64,000 nucleotides of DNA from Nostoc sp. NMS9 (GTDB lineage Bacteria; Cyanobacteriota; Cyanobacteriia; Cyanobacteriales; Nostocaceae). A program made the translations under genes and the position numbers. The notes under the pieces are model-generated. The model was not told where the DNA came from. It worked only from the letters and a program-made list of their open reading frames with translations, and did not search any database. This document shows, one piece after another, positions 8,931-17,453 of this stretch. Each line of letters begins with the position of its first letter. Position 1 is the stretch's first letter. Location of the stretch: the NCBI RefSeq assembly GCF_017114995.1, contig NZ_JABXKL010000085.1, positions 61,135-125,134 on the forward strand. The letters are read 5' to 3'.

Positions 8931-9557
8931 ATGGCTTATAACGATTTTACATTAAGTAAATTTAAAAAGTCGTTCAGCATCCGCATTGATGAAAAAACTG
9001 ATTTATGTGCTGACATAAAACCTTTAGAGCCAAGTGAGAAACTCAAAAATTCTTTAGAAGAGACTACAGAACTAGCTTTAGCAATTAATACTGAAAAAGC
9101 TCGCTCAGAAATGATGATCACTCCGATATTGTTGGAGGTAAGACGCAGGGCTAATTATCCAATTAGCTTATTTTCGGGAACAGATTTTAATGTAGATGCA
9201 GAAAAAGGTCTGAATGGATACTGTGACTTTATTATCAGTCGTTCTAGAGAGCAGCTAACGATTAATCTGCCAGTGGTGGTTATTATTGAAGCCAAAAATG
9301 AAAATATTAAAGGTGGATTAGGTGAATGTGCAGCCGCAATCTTGGCAGCACATTTGTTTAATCAACAAGAAGGAAATGAAATCAGAAAAATTTACGGCGC
9401 GGTAACAACAGGGGAAATTTGGAAGTTTTTGAAGTTAGAAGAAAACTATATATTTATTGATTTGAATAATTATTACATTAAAGAGATAGATAAGATTTTA
9501 GGGATTTTATCTCAAAATGTTCAGGGAGATATTCCAGAATGGAGTTCGACTAACTAA
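8931..9557 (+). CDS. PD-(D/E)XK nuclease-fold protein of unknown role
   Basis: A 208-aa cytoplasmic protein. The middle shows a PD-(D/E)XK-like core: SEMMITPILLEVRRR (helix with possible Glu), GLNGYCDFIISR (Asp), VVVIIEAKNENIKGGLGECAAAI (Glu-X-Lys). This resembles the N-terminal domain of type I restriction R subunits, but no helicase part is present. The ATG at 8931 is preferred over TTG 8922. Cyanobacteria carry many such stand-alone proteins; activity is not demonstrated by sequence alone. Surrounding genes are housekeeping, with no methylase beside it. Confidence 0.7.
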   Translation: MAYNDFTLSKFKKSFSIRIDEKTDLCADIKPLEPSEKLKNSLEETTELALAINTEKARSEMMITPILLEVRRRANYPISLFSGTDFNVDAEKGLNGYCDFIISRSREQLTINLPVVVIIEAKNENIKGGLGECAAAILAAHLFNQQEGNEIRKIYGAVTTGEIWKFLKLEENYIFIDLNNYYIKEIDKILGILSQNVQGDIPEWSSTN

Positions 9558-9610
9558 ACTATATTGGGTTATGCTCATTTGTCTTAGCTATCTACATTTG
9601 ACTGTTGATT

Positions 9611-10150
9611 ATGGTCTGGAACAATCTTTTACAGCCTGATTTGATTTTAGAGGGTTCAGTGTTGAACCTAACACCAGATATTATCCAAAAATACGGGCTT
9701 AAAGGGCTGGTATTGGATGTAGATGAAACTTTAGTACCCTTTACAGTCGGGATAGCTTCCCCAGAACTACGAGAGTGGGTGGAGCAAATCCGCACCTGTA
9801 CTGCACTGTGTTTAGTGAGTAACAACCTTAGTGAAGCCCGAATTGGTGGAATTGCGCGATCGCTCAACCTACCTTACTATTTAGGTGCAGCCAAGCCTTC
9901 CCGACGCAAAATTAGAGCAGCACTTAGGGGAATGGATCTACCAGTGCATCAAGTGGGAATGGTAGGCGATCGCTTGTTTACCGATGTTTTAGCAGGTAAT
10001 CGTCTAGGAATGTTTACCATTTTAGTCGAACCGATTGTTCATGCAGATGCGGCTCTCCGTTCTCATCCAGTCCGCAACTTTGAAGTTTGGATATCTGAAA
10101 TTTTGGGAGCCTCTATTACCCCCAAGAAAACCAAGATTCACAAAAGTTGA
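9611..10150 (+). CDS. YqeG-family HAD phosphatase
   Basis: A 179-aa HAD superfamily IIIA phosphatase. Motif I is LVLDVDETLVPF (nucleophile and acid Asp), motif II is LVSNN, motif III has the lysine AAKPSRRKI, and motif IV is GMVGDRLFTDVLAGNRLGM. This matches the YqeG/GEP4 family, known in mitochondria for phosphatidylglycerophosphate dephosphorylation; in cyanobacteria and chloroplasts it is a candidate PG-phosphate phosphatase needed for the only thylakoid phospholipid. That function is by family knowledge. ATG 9611 is chosen over TTG 9605. A stem-loop follows at 10285-10325. Confidence 0.87.
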   Translation: MVWNNLLQPDLILEGSVLNLTPDIIQKYGLKGLVLDVDETLVPFTVGIASPELREWVEQIRTCTALCLVSNNLSEARIGGIARSLNLPYYLGAAKPSRRKIRAALRGMDLPVHQVGMVGDRLFTDVLAGNRLGMFTILVEPIVHADAALRSHPVRNFEVWISEILGASITPKKTKIHKS

Positions 10151-10284
10151 GAAATCGTCAGAAAAGTAAATCTAAAGAAATGCTTAAGGAATCTTACTGG
10201 AACCAAAAAATCGGGGATCATAAGTATTAATAACATGGGGTCAGCCAAAAAAGACCCTAACTCATACTAAGTAAATATACTTCC

Positions 10285-10325
10285 GTAAAGCGTCAACCTT
10301 CACTATAGAGGGATTGGCGCTTTAC
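10285..10325. terminator. Stem-loop downstream of the YqeG gene
   Basis: GTAAAGCGTCAACC (10285-10298) pairs with GGATTGGCGCTTTAC (10311-10325) with one mismatch and one bulge. It is placed as a transcription stop, but no T-run follows, so it may be only a repeat palindrome. Confidence 0.5.
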
Positions 10326-10329
10326 AAAT

Positions 10330-10402
10330 TGAGTTAGGAGTTAGAAGTTATGAGTTATGAATTAAATTCAACTCCTAACTCCTCACTCCTAACTCCTCAC
10401 TT
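10330..10402. repeat. AGTTAGGAG/CTCCTAACT repeat hairpin
   Basis: Copies of GAGTTAGGAG on one side and CTCCTAACTCCTCAC on the other can fold into a long hairpin ending just before proB. The same word set is seen at 24968-25060 and 29965-30022, a typical Nostoc intergenic repeat. Confidence 0.65.
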
Positions 10403-10407
10403 TTTAG

Positions 10408-11517
10408 ATGCCACTAACAATTGTTGTCAAAATCGGTACTTCCAGCCTAACTCAACCAGAAACGGGACAATTAGCACTTTCTACCATAGCTACCTTGGCG
10501 GAAACACTCTGCCATTTAAGACGCCAAGGACATCGGGTGATTTTGGTTTCTTCTGGCGCTGTAGGCGTAGGTTGTGCGCGGTTGGGTTTAACTGAACGTC
10601 CCAAGGCGATCGCACTCAAACAGGCTGTAGCAGCAGTTGGACAAGGCAGGTTAATTCGTATATACGATGATTTATTTACTACCCTACAACAGGCGATCGC
10701 CCAAGTATTACTGACTCGCAGTGACTTAGTACAGCGCAGCCGCTATCTCAACGTCTACAATACCTTTCAGCAACTACTGGGATTGGGAGTGATACCCATA
10801 GTCAATGAAAATGATACCGTAGCAATAGACGAACTAAAATTTGGTGATAATGATACCCTTTCGGCATTAGTTGCCAGTTTAGTAGAAGCAGATTGGCTAT
10901 TTTTGCTCACTGATGTCGATAGGCTATACTCAGCCGATCCGCGTTCCGTGCCAGATGCGCGGCCAATCGCTCTAGTTAGTAGCATTAAAGAATTAGCTCA
11001 ATTACAAATACAAACAGATTCCCAAGGTTCTCGGTGGGGTACTGGTGGTATGGTGACAAAAATTTCGGCTGCGAGAATTGCGATCGCTGCGGGAGTACGT
11101 ACCGTAATTACCCAAGGGCGATTTCCCCGGAATATCGAAAAAATTATCCAAGGCGAACTGATTGGGACGCATTTTGAACCGCAACCTGAACCAACTTCGG
11201 CGCGTAAACGTTGGATAGCTTACGGACTTGTACCTGCGGGGAAATTGTATTTAGATGAAGGTGCGATCGCAGCAATTTCTCTAGCAGGAAAATCGTTATT
11301 GGCTGCTGGAATTAAGCTAGTAGAAGGAGAGTTTGACACACAGGATGCCGTGCAATTGTGTGACACTAACGGTAACGAAATTGCCAGAGGACTTGTAAAT
11401 TACAACAGCAATGAACTGCAAAAGATTCGCGGCTGTCATTCACGAGAAATTTCCATAATTTTAGGATATGCGGGTGTGGAAACTGTGATTCATCGGGATA
11501 ATTTGGTTTTGACTTAA
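10408..11517 (+). CDS. proB: Glutamate 5-kinase
   Basis: Phosphorylates L-glutamate at the gamma-carboxyl, the first step of proline synthesis. The 369-aa protein has the amino-acid kinase domain (VVKIGTSSLTQPETG at the start, VLVSSGAVGVG-like region VILVSSGAVGVGCARLG, IPIVNENDTVAIDELKFGDNDTLSALVA, WGTGGMVTKISAA) and a C-terminal PUA domain (about 275-369). Length and motifs match full-length bacterial ProB. Start ATG is 10408; no strong Shine-Dalgarno is seen because repeat DNA lies directly upstream. proA is not adjacent. Feedback inhibition by proline is known for the family, not visible here. Confidence 0.95.
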   Translation: MPLTIVVKIGTSSLTQPETGQLALSTIATLAETLCHLRRQGHRVILVSSGAVGVGCARLGLTERPKAIALKQAVAAVGQGRLIRIYDDLFTTLQQAIAQVLLTRSDLVQRSRYLNVYNTFQQLLGLGVIPIVNENDTVAIDELKFGDNDTLSALVASLVEADWLFLLTDVDRLYSADPRSVPDARPIALVSSIKELAQLQIQTDSQGSRWGTGGMVTKISAARIAIAAGVRTVITQGRFPRNIEKIIQGELIGTHFEPQPEPTSARKRWIAYGLVPAGKLYLDEGAIAAISLAGKSLLAAGIKLVEGEFDTQDAVQLCDTNGNEIARGLVNYNSNELQKIRGCHSREISIILGYAGVETVIHRDNLVLT

Positions 11518-11569
11518 AATCGAAATGAGATGAATTTTGTGACTATTAACTCAGGGAGTAAAACATATT

Positions 11570-12160
11570 ATGACTCAAACGTTAGAAAATGCTGTTAACT
11601 TACCAGAAGAACAACGCTTCTTTCGACGTGGGTTAAGTTGGGAACAGTTCAAAGCGATTCAAGCCAGCTTTGAAAACGTACCAGGAGTGCGGCTGTTTTA
11701 TTGTGATGGAGTTTTAGAAATTGTGACTATTGGTAAACCTCATGAGGTAATTAAGTGTTTAATTGCTGGACTATTGATTACTTATTTTGAAGTCAAAGGC
11801 ATTGAATTTTTTCCTAGTGGTAGTTTTAATCAGATTATTCCCAAGGTAGTAGAATATCAAGCAGATTTATCTTATTGCTTTGAAACCGACAAACCTGTAC
11901 CAGACTTGTGCATTGAAATAGTGATTACTAGCGGTAGTCCCATCAAACTACAGAAATACAAATTAATGCAAGTCCCGGAAGTTTGGTTTTGGGAAGATGG
12001 CACAATTGAAGTTTACTGCTTACGAGAACAAGAATATGAGAAAGTTGTTAAAAGTGAGCTATTAGCAGAATTAGATTTATCTATGCTCAATCGTTGTCTT
12101 TTGTTATCGTCTCCCTTGGAAGCAATTAGGGAGTTTCGCCAAGATATTCAAAAGTCATAG
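11570..12160 (+). CDS. Uma2-family (DUF820) PD-(D/E)XK nuclease-like protein
   Basis: A 196-aa protein of the Uma2 family, expanded to many copies in Nostoc. It contains FYCDGVLEIVTIGKPHEV (N-terminal half), VEYQADLSYCF (Asp) and DLCIEIVITSGSPIKLQKYKLMQVPEVWFWEDG, the usual Asp-Glu-Lys order of a PD-(D/E)XK site and the YxxxGVxEVW-like ending. The target and biological role are unknown; restriction or mobile-element functions have been proposed for the fold. TTAACTCAGGGAG precedes the ATG. Confidence 0.85.
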   Translation: MTQTLENAVNLPEEQRFFRRGLSWEQFKAIQASFENVPGVRLFYCDGVLEIVTIGKPHEVIKCLIAGLLITYFEVKGIEFFPSGSFNQIIPKVVEYQADLSYCFETDKPVPDLCIEIVITSGSPIKLQKYKLMQVPEVWFWEDGTIEVYCLREQEYEKVVKSELLAELDLSMLNRCLLLSSPLEAIREFRQDIQKS

Positions 12161-12322
12161 TGAAACGATTAGTCATTTTTCAATTTCACCACATTCTTAA
12201 CCAGTTTTTCACAGACGAGCTTGTTTGATGAAGACTCCATAAACTATCGTTAGCGTGCGGTAGTATAAGTATGTTTAGAATTTAACTTTGCTAATCAATA
12301 CACATCCGCATCTGCCAACTAT

Positions 12323-12757
12323 ATGGATCTGAGTAATATACCGAAACCTATTTGGTATGCCCTGACTGGATTTCTCTTGTTGACTATAGGCTATGGGGCT
12401 GCGACTCATGTTCCAGGGCTGAATACCTCAGATAAAGAAAGCGCTGAAAATAAACCTTCTACAGTACTAAACTCAAGTAGTGTAAAAGTTAGTGTTTTTG
12501 ATGAAGCGACTCAAGTTCCTATAGTTGGTGCAAAAGTAATAATGGAATCTGAAGGTGGATCTGATACAGATACAACTGATAATTTAGGCGCTTTCAGAGT
12601 TCAAATACCAACTACAGACTACGTTAAAGTTCGCATATATAAAAATTATTGTGAGCCTTATAAGCAAGACTTAAATTTAAAAAGTAACCCTGAGAGACCT
12701 AAACCTATTTTATTGAAATGCTCACTACCTCAAAAGAAATCTACGCCTAATAGTTAA
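12323..12757 (+). CDS. Membrane-anchored protein with carboxypeptidase regulatory-like domain
   Basis: A 144-aa protein with one N-terminal hydrophobic segment (WYALTGFLLLTIGYGAATH, about residues 10-28) acting as an anchor or uncleaved signal. The outside domain has VKVSVFDEATQVPIVGAKVIM and DNLGAFRVQIP, a pattern of the beta-sandwich carboxypeptidase-regulatory/PEGA-type fold, and two cysteines near the end. No enzyme motif is visible. It lies 18 bases upstream of another membrane protein gene and is probably co-transcribed with it. Confidence 0.7.
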   Translation: MDLSNIPKPIWYALTGFLLLTIGYGAATHVPGLNTSDKESAENKPSTVLNSSSVKVSVFDEATQVPIVGAKVIMESEGGSDTDTTDNLGAFRVQIPTTDYVKVRIYKNYCEPYKQDLNLKSNPERPKPILLKCSLPQKKSTPNS

Positions 12758-12775
12758 CTTTTTCAGTATCCTTAA

Positions 12776-13171
12776 ATGTTATCACTGCGCCAGCATTTTC
12801 AGCGGATTAAAGAAATAGTTGACTGGAGTTGGACACTAGCCATTTTGTGCATGGTCGGTTATATAACTTTGGGACAACTCGCTCAATTGTACTGGGCTAT
12901 GGTAGTGTTTGGAGGATTAGCTGGTAGCTTCGGTCTATTTTATGAATTTTCTTGTGAAAAACTAGCAGATTTAAATGCTATTGAGGATACATACAAACTT
13001 CAAAAGGTAATTGCGACCTCAGCTTTGGCTCAAGATTTACTTGGGAAATTCGCTCACAGAAACCCTGAAATTAGAAATCAGTTTCCTGCTTTTGATTATG
13101 TACCTGTCAAGCCTCATTTGAGAAACGGTCATTGGGTGAGGGGACATTACAGGCGCAAACCAAAAAGGTAA
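12776..13171 (+). CDS. Small two-segment membrane protein, family not recognised
   Basis: A 131-aa protein with two hydrophobic segments (about residues 18-40 and 42-60) and a soluble C-terminal half rich in basic residues, ending with GHWVRGHYRRKPKR. This ending resembles the HWVKGHYRRR tail often seen at the end of small cyanobacterial proteins. The gene follows its membrane-anchored neighbour by 18 bases. No catalytic or binding motif was recognised. Confidence 0.65.
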   Translation: MLSLRQHFQRIKEIVDWSWTLAILCMVGYITLGQLAQLYWAMVVFGGLAGSFGLFYEFSCEKLADLNAIEDTYKLQKVIATSALAQDLLGKFAHRNPEIRNQFPAFDYVPVKPHLRNGHWVRGHYRRKPKR

Positions 13172-13290
13172 TCCATTGCTTTATATTGCTTACTATGTTT
13201 ATTGCTGATAAGAGTTCTCCTCACCTAATAGCTTTTAGTCAAAGAATCTAATAAGTAACCCAAAAAAAACTACAGAAAAACGATCGCCTT

Positions 13291-14250
13291 TTAAGCCATC
13301 CCCGTTTCTGCTAAAGCCAGCGCCCCCCACAAAGGCGCATCATCTCCCAGCACCGCCGGGACAACTTCAAAATCAACTTCTGGCAAAGCCGTCTCCCGCG
13401 CCACCTGACGCACCACCCGCCAAAAATCCTCCCCCGCCTTCATCACACCGCCTCCCAAGACAAAGCGCTGCGGATTGATCAAATTCGCCACATTGCCAAT
13501 ACCCACACCCAGCGCCCAAGCAGCTTTGTGCAATACTTCCTTAGCCAAATCATCCCCAGCGGCCGCAGCTTCACTTACCAACTGTCCCGTCAACAATGTT
13601 AAATTATCACCCACTAAACTCCTCAAAACCTCTCCTCCTCGGCGTCTTGACAGTTCGTTTTCCAAAATTTCCCTAACATTTTGCGCCATATAAGGCCCCG
13701 ACGCCAAACGTTCCACACATCCCCGCTTACCACACAAACATACTGGCCCAGCAGGATCGACAACGATATGCCCAATTTCGCCAGCCATCCCACCAGAACC
13801 CCGCCAAGGCTGGCCGTTGAGTATCCAACCACCACCCACGCCAGTGCTGACAGTAATATAAAACAGGCTATCGTATCCTTGACCAGCACCAAAACGGTGT
13901 TCGCCCAAAGCCGCAACATTGGCATCATTATCTACACCAACAGAAACGCCAAACTCATCCTCCAACAAAGCTTTGAGAGGAATATTTTCCCATCCAGCTA
14001 CATGATGAGACAGTCGTACTGTCCCCGTGGAAGCGTCAACTGGGCCGCCAAAGCTGACACCGATCGCAGCAGGTTTTGTGTCTTGCAACACAGAGTAAAT
14101 TAGCGATCGCATAATTTCCAAATCAGTGCTAGCATCTGCACCTACTGGTGAGAAACGACGTTCATAACGCAACCACTTTCTCGAACCGATATTTACCGTT
14201 GCTGCCGCCAGCTTAGTTCCGCCAAAATCTAGAGCTAAAATTAATGTCAT
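13291..14250 (-). CDS. ROK-family sugar kinase (glucokinase-like)
   Basis: A 319-aa ROK protein, probably an ATP-dependent hexose or glucose kinase. The phosphate-binding motif LALDFGGTKLAAA is at the N-terminus, the catalytic Asp lies in VGVDNDANVAALGE, the second ATP motif is YITVSTGVGGGWI, and the ROK zinc site follows as GEIGHIVVDPAG with CLCGKRGCVERLASG. The C-terminal GGGV matches the adenosine region. No helix-turn-helix is present, so it is not a ROK repressor. Substrate specificity cannot be read from these motifs. It is transcribed divergently from the small gene at 14362. Confidence 0.88.
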   Translation of the reverse strand: MTLILALDFGGTKLAAATVNIGSRKWLRYERRFSPVGADASTDLEIMRSLIYSVLQDTKPAAIGVSFGGPVDASTGTVRLSHHVAGWENIPLKALLEDEFGVSVGVDNDANVAALGEHRFGAGQGYDSLFYITVSTGVGGGWILNGQPWRGSGGMAGEIGHIVVDPAGPVCLCGKRGCVERLASGPYMAQNVREILENELSRRRGGEVLRSLVGDNLTLLTGQLVSEAAAAGDDLAKEVLHKAAWALGVGIGNVANLINPQRFVLGGGVMKAGEDFWRVVRQVARETALPEVDFEVVPAVLGDDAPLWGALALAETGMA

Positions 14251-14361
14251 TCACTCACCTTTTCTTACACCTTCACACAAGGTAGTTTCTTTCTTCAGAA
14301 AGATGTTTGCGCTCAAGATACATTTAACACTAGATAAAACTACACTATTATTTAACAACTC

Positions 14362-14583
14362 ATGACTACCGATCAACCCAATCCACTTATCGATTTCTCT
14401 CACGCCAAAGAACCTCCTATTTCTCTTGATATCGATAAAGCTCAAGAGGCAGATCCGATTGAACCAGAAGAAGTTAGTGGACAGAGTAAGCAAAACCCCA
14501 CCCCTGATGATTTGAATCGTGAAGATGAAGATCCTAGAATCGGGGGTAGTCAAATAATCAGTGGGAATATTTCAGCTGGGTAA
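14362..14583 (+). CDS. Short acidic protein of unknown function
   Basis: A 73-aa hydrophilic, Asp/Glu/Pro-rich protein, probably disordered (DKAQEADPIEPEEVSGQ, DDLNREDEDPRIGG). It starts at an ATG 111 bases from the divergent ROK gene and ends four bases before the convergent Mut7-C gene. No family is recognised. The acidic, low-complexity composition makes a real gene plausible but not certain. Confidence 0.5.
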   Translation: MTTDQPNPLIDFSHAKEPPISLDIDKAQEADPIEPEEVSGQSKQNPTPDDLNREDEDPRIGGSQIISGNISAG

Positions 14584-14587
14584 ATAG

Positions 14588-15340
14588 TTACTCATCTCTT
14601 TGTGAGTTAATTACGCCATCAATAAACTGTTGTAATCGTTCATAATGTGAACCTTTCCAATAAATGCGATCGCAGTCTTGGCAACGCTGGAATTCATCAA
14701 TCTGCGATCGCACTTTTTCTGGCACTTGTTCAATAATGGATTGCTTATCCACAGGTTCTAATAATCCATTGCAACGCAAACATCGTTTAAATGGTGAGAT
14801 TAATTTAAACAAGTCGAAGCGTTGCAGTACTTCTAGTATTTGTTGTTGAGGGTCAGTGTTTCTAACATAATAGCCATACGTTACCAAACTACGCATCAAT
14901 AGACCTTTATCACGAGTCAAGAGAATCCGCGCTTGGTTGTAGGATATTTGGGCTAATTTCTCATCCTCGTAGTCATTGCGGTATAAAGTATCAAAACCTA
15001 AAAGTCGTAAAGATGTCGCAAGCTTCCCCAAATGAATATCTAAAACAAAGCGGATAATACTGAGCGGTTTTGGTAGAACAGAAACGCTTGGTATAATAAC
15101 ATTCCTAGCTGAAATTGGATAAACATTGATAGTGTCTCCATTGGAAACTATGTAAGAAAAATTTACATATTCACCATTAACATTTATAGAATCCACCTCT
15201 GGATGAGGGACACCCAACGACTCAATCATGTCCTTAATTGAGGCTTTTTCCTCAAACAAATGAGAGATTCTCACCTGCTTATGATGCCGTGGTAAAAAAT
15301 GATTCAATTCTGCATGAAAGTAGAAATATGCGATCGCCAT
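14588..15340 (-). CDS. Mut7-C RNase-domain protein with N-terminal ubiquitin-like module
   Basis: About 250 aa. The N-terminal ~85 residues (AYFYFHAELNHFLP, VNVNGEYVNFSYIVSNGDTINVYP-like) match the ubiquitin/ThiS-like Mut7-C_ub module. From about 95 on is the Mut7-C (PIN-fold) domain: IIRFVLDIHLGKLATSLRLLGFDTLY, ILLTRDKGLLMR, then a four-cysteine zinc ribbon CLRCNGLLEP and CQDCDRIYWKGSHYERL. The family is predicted to be an RNase related to the exonuclease mut-7; no bacterial target is established. ATG 15340 is preferred over the TTG at 15385. Confidence 0.85.
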   Translation of the reverse strand: MAIAYFYFHAELNHFLPRHHKQVRISHLFEEKASIKDMIESLGVPHPEVDSINVNGEYVNFSYIVSNGDTINVYPISARNVIIPSVSVLPKPLSIIRFVLDIHLGKLATSLRLLGFDTLYRNDYEDEKLAQISYNQARILLTRDKGLLMRSLVTYGYYVRNTDPQQQILEVLQRFDLFKLISPFKRCLRCNGLLEPVDKQSIIEQVPEKVRSQIDEFQRCQDCDRIYWKGSHYERLQQFIDGVINSQRDE

Positions 15341-15411
15341 AGCTACAGATATTTGGATTAGTAAGTGCGCCTTTATTAGCAACAATTCGTCACAATTGCA
15401 AAACTTTCTCT

Positions 15412-15615
15412 ATGAAATTTAAGCTATCAATGCTTGTTATATTAAGATATATCTACGATGAAATGCCTGTTTACCTTGATTTAATCAATGTCATAGAGGC
15501 AACAAACTGTAAAGAAGTCATAAAGATTCTTAAATACTTGCATTTCTTATTGACTTCAGTTACAGTCAAAGCAGATGCCTATCATCAAACCCTGACACTA
15601 TCTTCGGGAAGTTAG
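15412..15615 (+). CDS. Possible short protein, doubtful
   Basis: An open frame of 67 codons starting at an ATG 71 bases from the divergent Mut7-C start. The N-terminal part is hydrophobic (LSMLVILRYIY). There is no recognisable Shine-Dalgarno and no family match by eye. It may be chance. Confidence 0.2.
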   Translation: MKFKLSMLVILRYIYDEMPVYLDLINVIEATNCKEVIKILKYLHFLLTSVTVKADAYHQTLTLSSGS

Positions 15616-16443
15616 ATTAGGTAAAACGCTAAATACCAAGTTTGTTAATGTTAATGTCAGTGACGCTGCTAATAATTAGTCACTATTTTTAATTATTAAC
15701 TTATCGCAGATGGAGTACGGGGAAGTAAAGCATTTACCCCTAATTTGACTTTTTTATTTTTCTCAACCTATTGAGAATTATTTGCAATATGGATAGTTTT
15801 ATAGATACATTGCAAGCAGATAGTGTGGAAGAAGTCTTAAAACAGTATTGGCTTACCAAGCCGATAGCTGTTTATTAAATGTTTCCGCATCTACCTTTAG
15901 GAATATATTTCTCACAAGAGGAGCACAGAATTATATTTTTATATGTAAAAACAGGATCTGTAACTAACTATGTAGATAATTTCAGCAAAACTTTAAACAA
16001 CTAGGTTGCTGCTAAGAATATTTTTGATTGTAGTATCAGCTACATCGATATTGTAAGCAAGTTAATCGTTAGTAACTCTCCAAGTCGCTTTGCGTCTATG
16101 TAGCAGGTTTAATATATTTGATTTTGCCAAAGAAACCAAGTTCAGAAAAACTGAGTTCCCGCAAATTAAAATTTATTAAATACCAAATAATAATAAAACT
16201 AGATACAAAATTAACGCCACTCATACGGAAAAATATCTCTTGACACTATTTATCTTTATTGTGGAGAATTTATTAACCGGAAAGACCTCAATCAATAATG
16301 ATGTTATAAAGTGGCTACCTAGTTGAACTGAGAAATGAATATTGTTCTTTTTTATCTCCTTTAGTCAAGGATATTGTAGCTAAGAACACAATTGTATTTG
16401 GGAATACCTTTTGTCCATAAAATATGCTAATGAGTACAGCGAG
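15616..16443. other. AT-rich gap of about 830 bases
   Basis: No convincing gene. A 29-codon frame at 15789-15878 (plus; begins MDSFIDTLQADS, ends TKPIAVY) has coding-like composition and may be a small protein or the stub of a lost gene. No tRNA or strong hairpin was found. The end of the gap must hold the promoter of the Suc/Fer-like gene, whose alternative TTG start is at 16411. Confidence 0.5.
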
Positions 16444-17421
16444 ATGAATACTTTTTTTTGTTCTGACGATTCACGGCAAGTAGGAGAAGATGTTATTGGT
16501 AGTGCCACCAATTATCAAACTTATATTTTAGTTGAGTGTCCTTTACCTTGGACATCAGAAGCCTTTAACTCCAAATGGGTGCCTCAGAATTTGAGGATTT
16601 TAGTAGAAGAAGTGAAGCGTGCTAAACTACCGATTAGATTTCTCTTAATTGCTAATGATGTATCACACAAGGTAAATCACACTACACTTTTGATTTATCA
16701 AAAAGAAGAGGGGCTAAGTAATGGATACCATAAGCAAGAGTTTAAGCTAGCAAATATTGAGCAAGTAGCAGGAGTTGTCCAAAACTGGATATGGGGTATC
16801 AATTCTAATTTTGAAGTAGAAACTAGTACAACTAGAGATATTTTAGTTTGTACCCACGGTAGCCATGATAAGTGTTGTGCGAGATATGGCGCTCCTTTTT
16901 ACTTCCATGTGACAGCGAGTAATGCTGATTTGTGCTTAGATAATGTGCGAATTTGGAAATCATCGCACTTTGGTGGACATCGGTTTGCACCAACAGTTAT
17001 AGACTTGCCAGAAGGAAGATACTACGGTCGTCTCGATCAAGATTCATTTAGATCGATTTTGACTCGTACTGGTGATATTCAATGCTTACATAAAGTCTAT
17101 CGAGGCTGGGGAATTCTGCCTGCTGCACTTCAGGTTTTGGAAAGAGAGTTAATCCTCTGTAAAGGATGGGATTGGTTCAATTACAAAGTTGCAGGCAAAA
17201 TTTTAGAGCAAAGTTTAGACAATACTACTATCTTAGCTGAACTTAGTTTTGAACAACCTTGTGGTTCTCTTTACACTTACCAGGCTAAACTTGTGAAAGA
17301 TGAAACCAAGACTCAACAACTGAAGAGTTCATGCAATGCTACACGAGAGTTGGTAGTTACTAAATATGCTGTCGGTAGTTTTTGGATTACCTCTAGTAAG
17401 GTAATGAGTTATAGTACATAG
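16444..17421 (+). CDS. Sucrase/ferredoxin-like protein (thioredoxin-like 2Fe-2S)
   Basis: About 325 aa, of the Suc_Fer-like family. The conserved opening FFCSDDSRQVGEDVIGSA follows the ATG at 16444, and the family phrase ILVECPLPW comes next. The C-terminal thioredoxin-like ferredoxin domain has CTHGSHDKCCARYG and, about 45 residues later, HFGGHRFAPT, giving Cys/His ligands expected for a [2Fe-2S] cluster. The reaction is unknown; a redox role is inferred. It is convergent with cnfR, ending about 30 bases from it, and so sits at the edge of the nitrogen-fixation island, which may be coincidence. A TTG at 16411 would add 11 residues. Confidence 0.87.
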   Translation: MNTFFCSDDSRQVGEDVIGSATNYQTYILVECPLPWTSEAFNSKWVPQNLRILVEEVKRAKLPIRFLLIANDVSHKVNHTTLLIYQKEEGLSNGYHKQEFKLANIEQVAGVVQNWIWGINSNFEVETSTTRDILVCTHGSHDKCCARYGAPFYFHVTASNADLCLDNVRIWKSSHFGGHRFAPTVIDLPEGRYYGRLDQDSFRSILTRTGDIQCLHKVYRGWGILPAALQVLERELILCKGWDWFNYKVAGKILEQSLDNTTILAELSFEQPCGSLYTYQAKLVKDETKTQQLKSSCNATRELVVTKYAVGSFWITSSKVMSYST

Positions 17422-17453
17422 AAGTGGAGAGTTTTTAAATTCTAAATTCTGAA

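Noticed and set aside
13623..14103. Frames on both strands inside the ROK gene
   Set aside because: High-GC shadow frames; the ROK frame has all active-site motifs.
15412..16443. tRNA or small RNA in the long AT-rich gap
   Set aside because: No cloverleaf-like TTCGAATC arm or stable hairpin was found by eye; a covariance search would be needed to exclude it.
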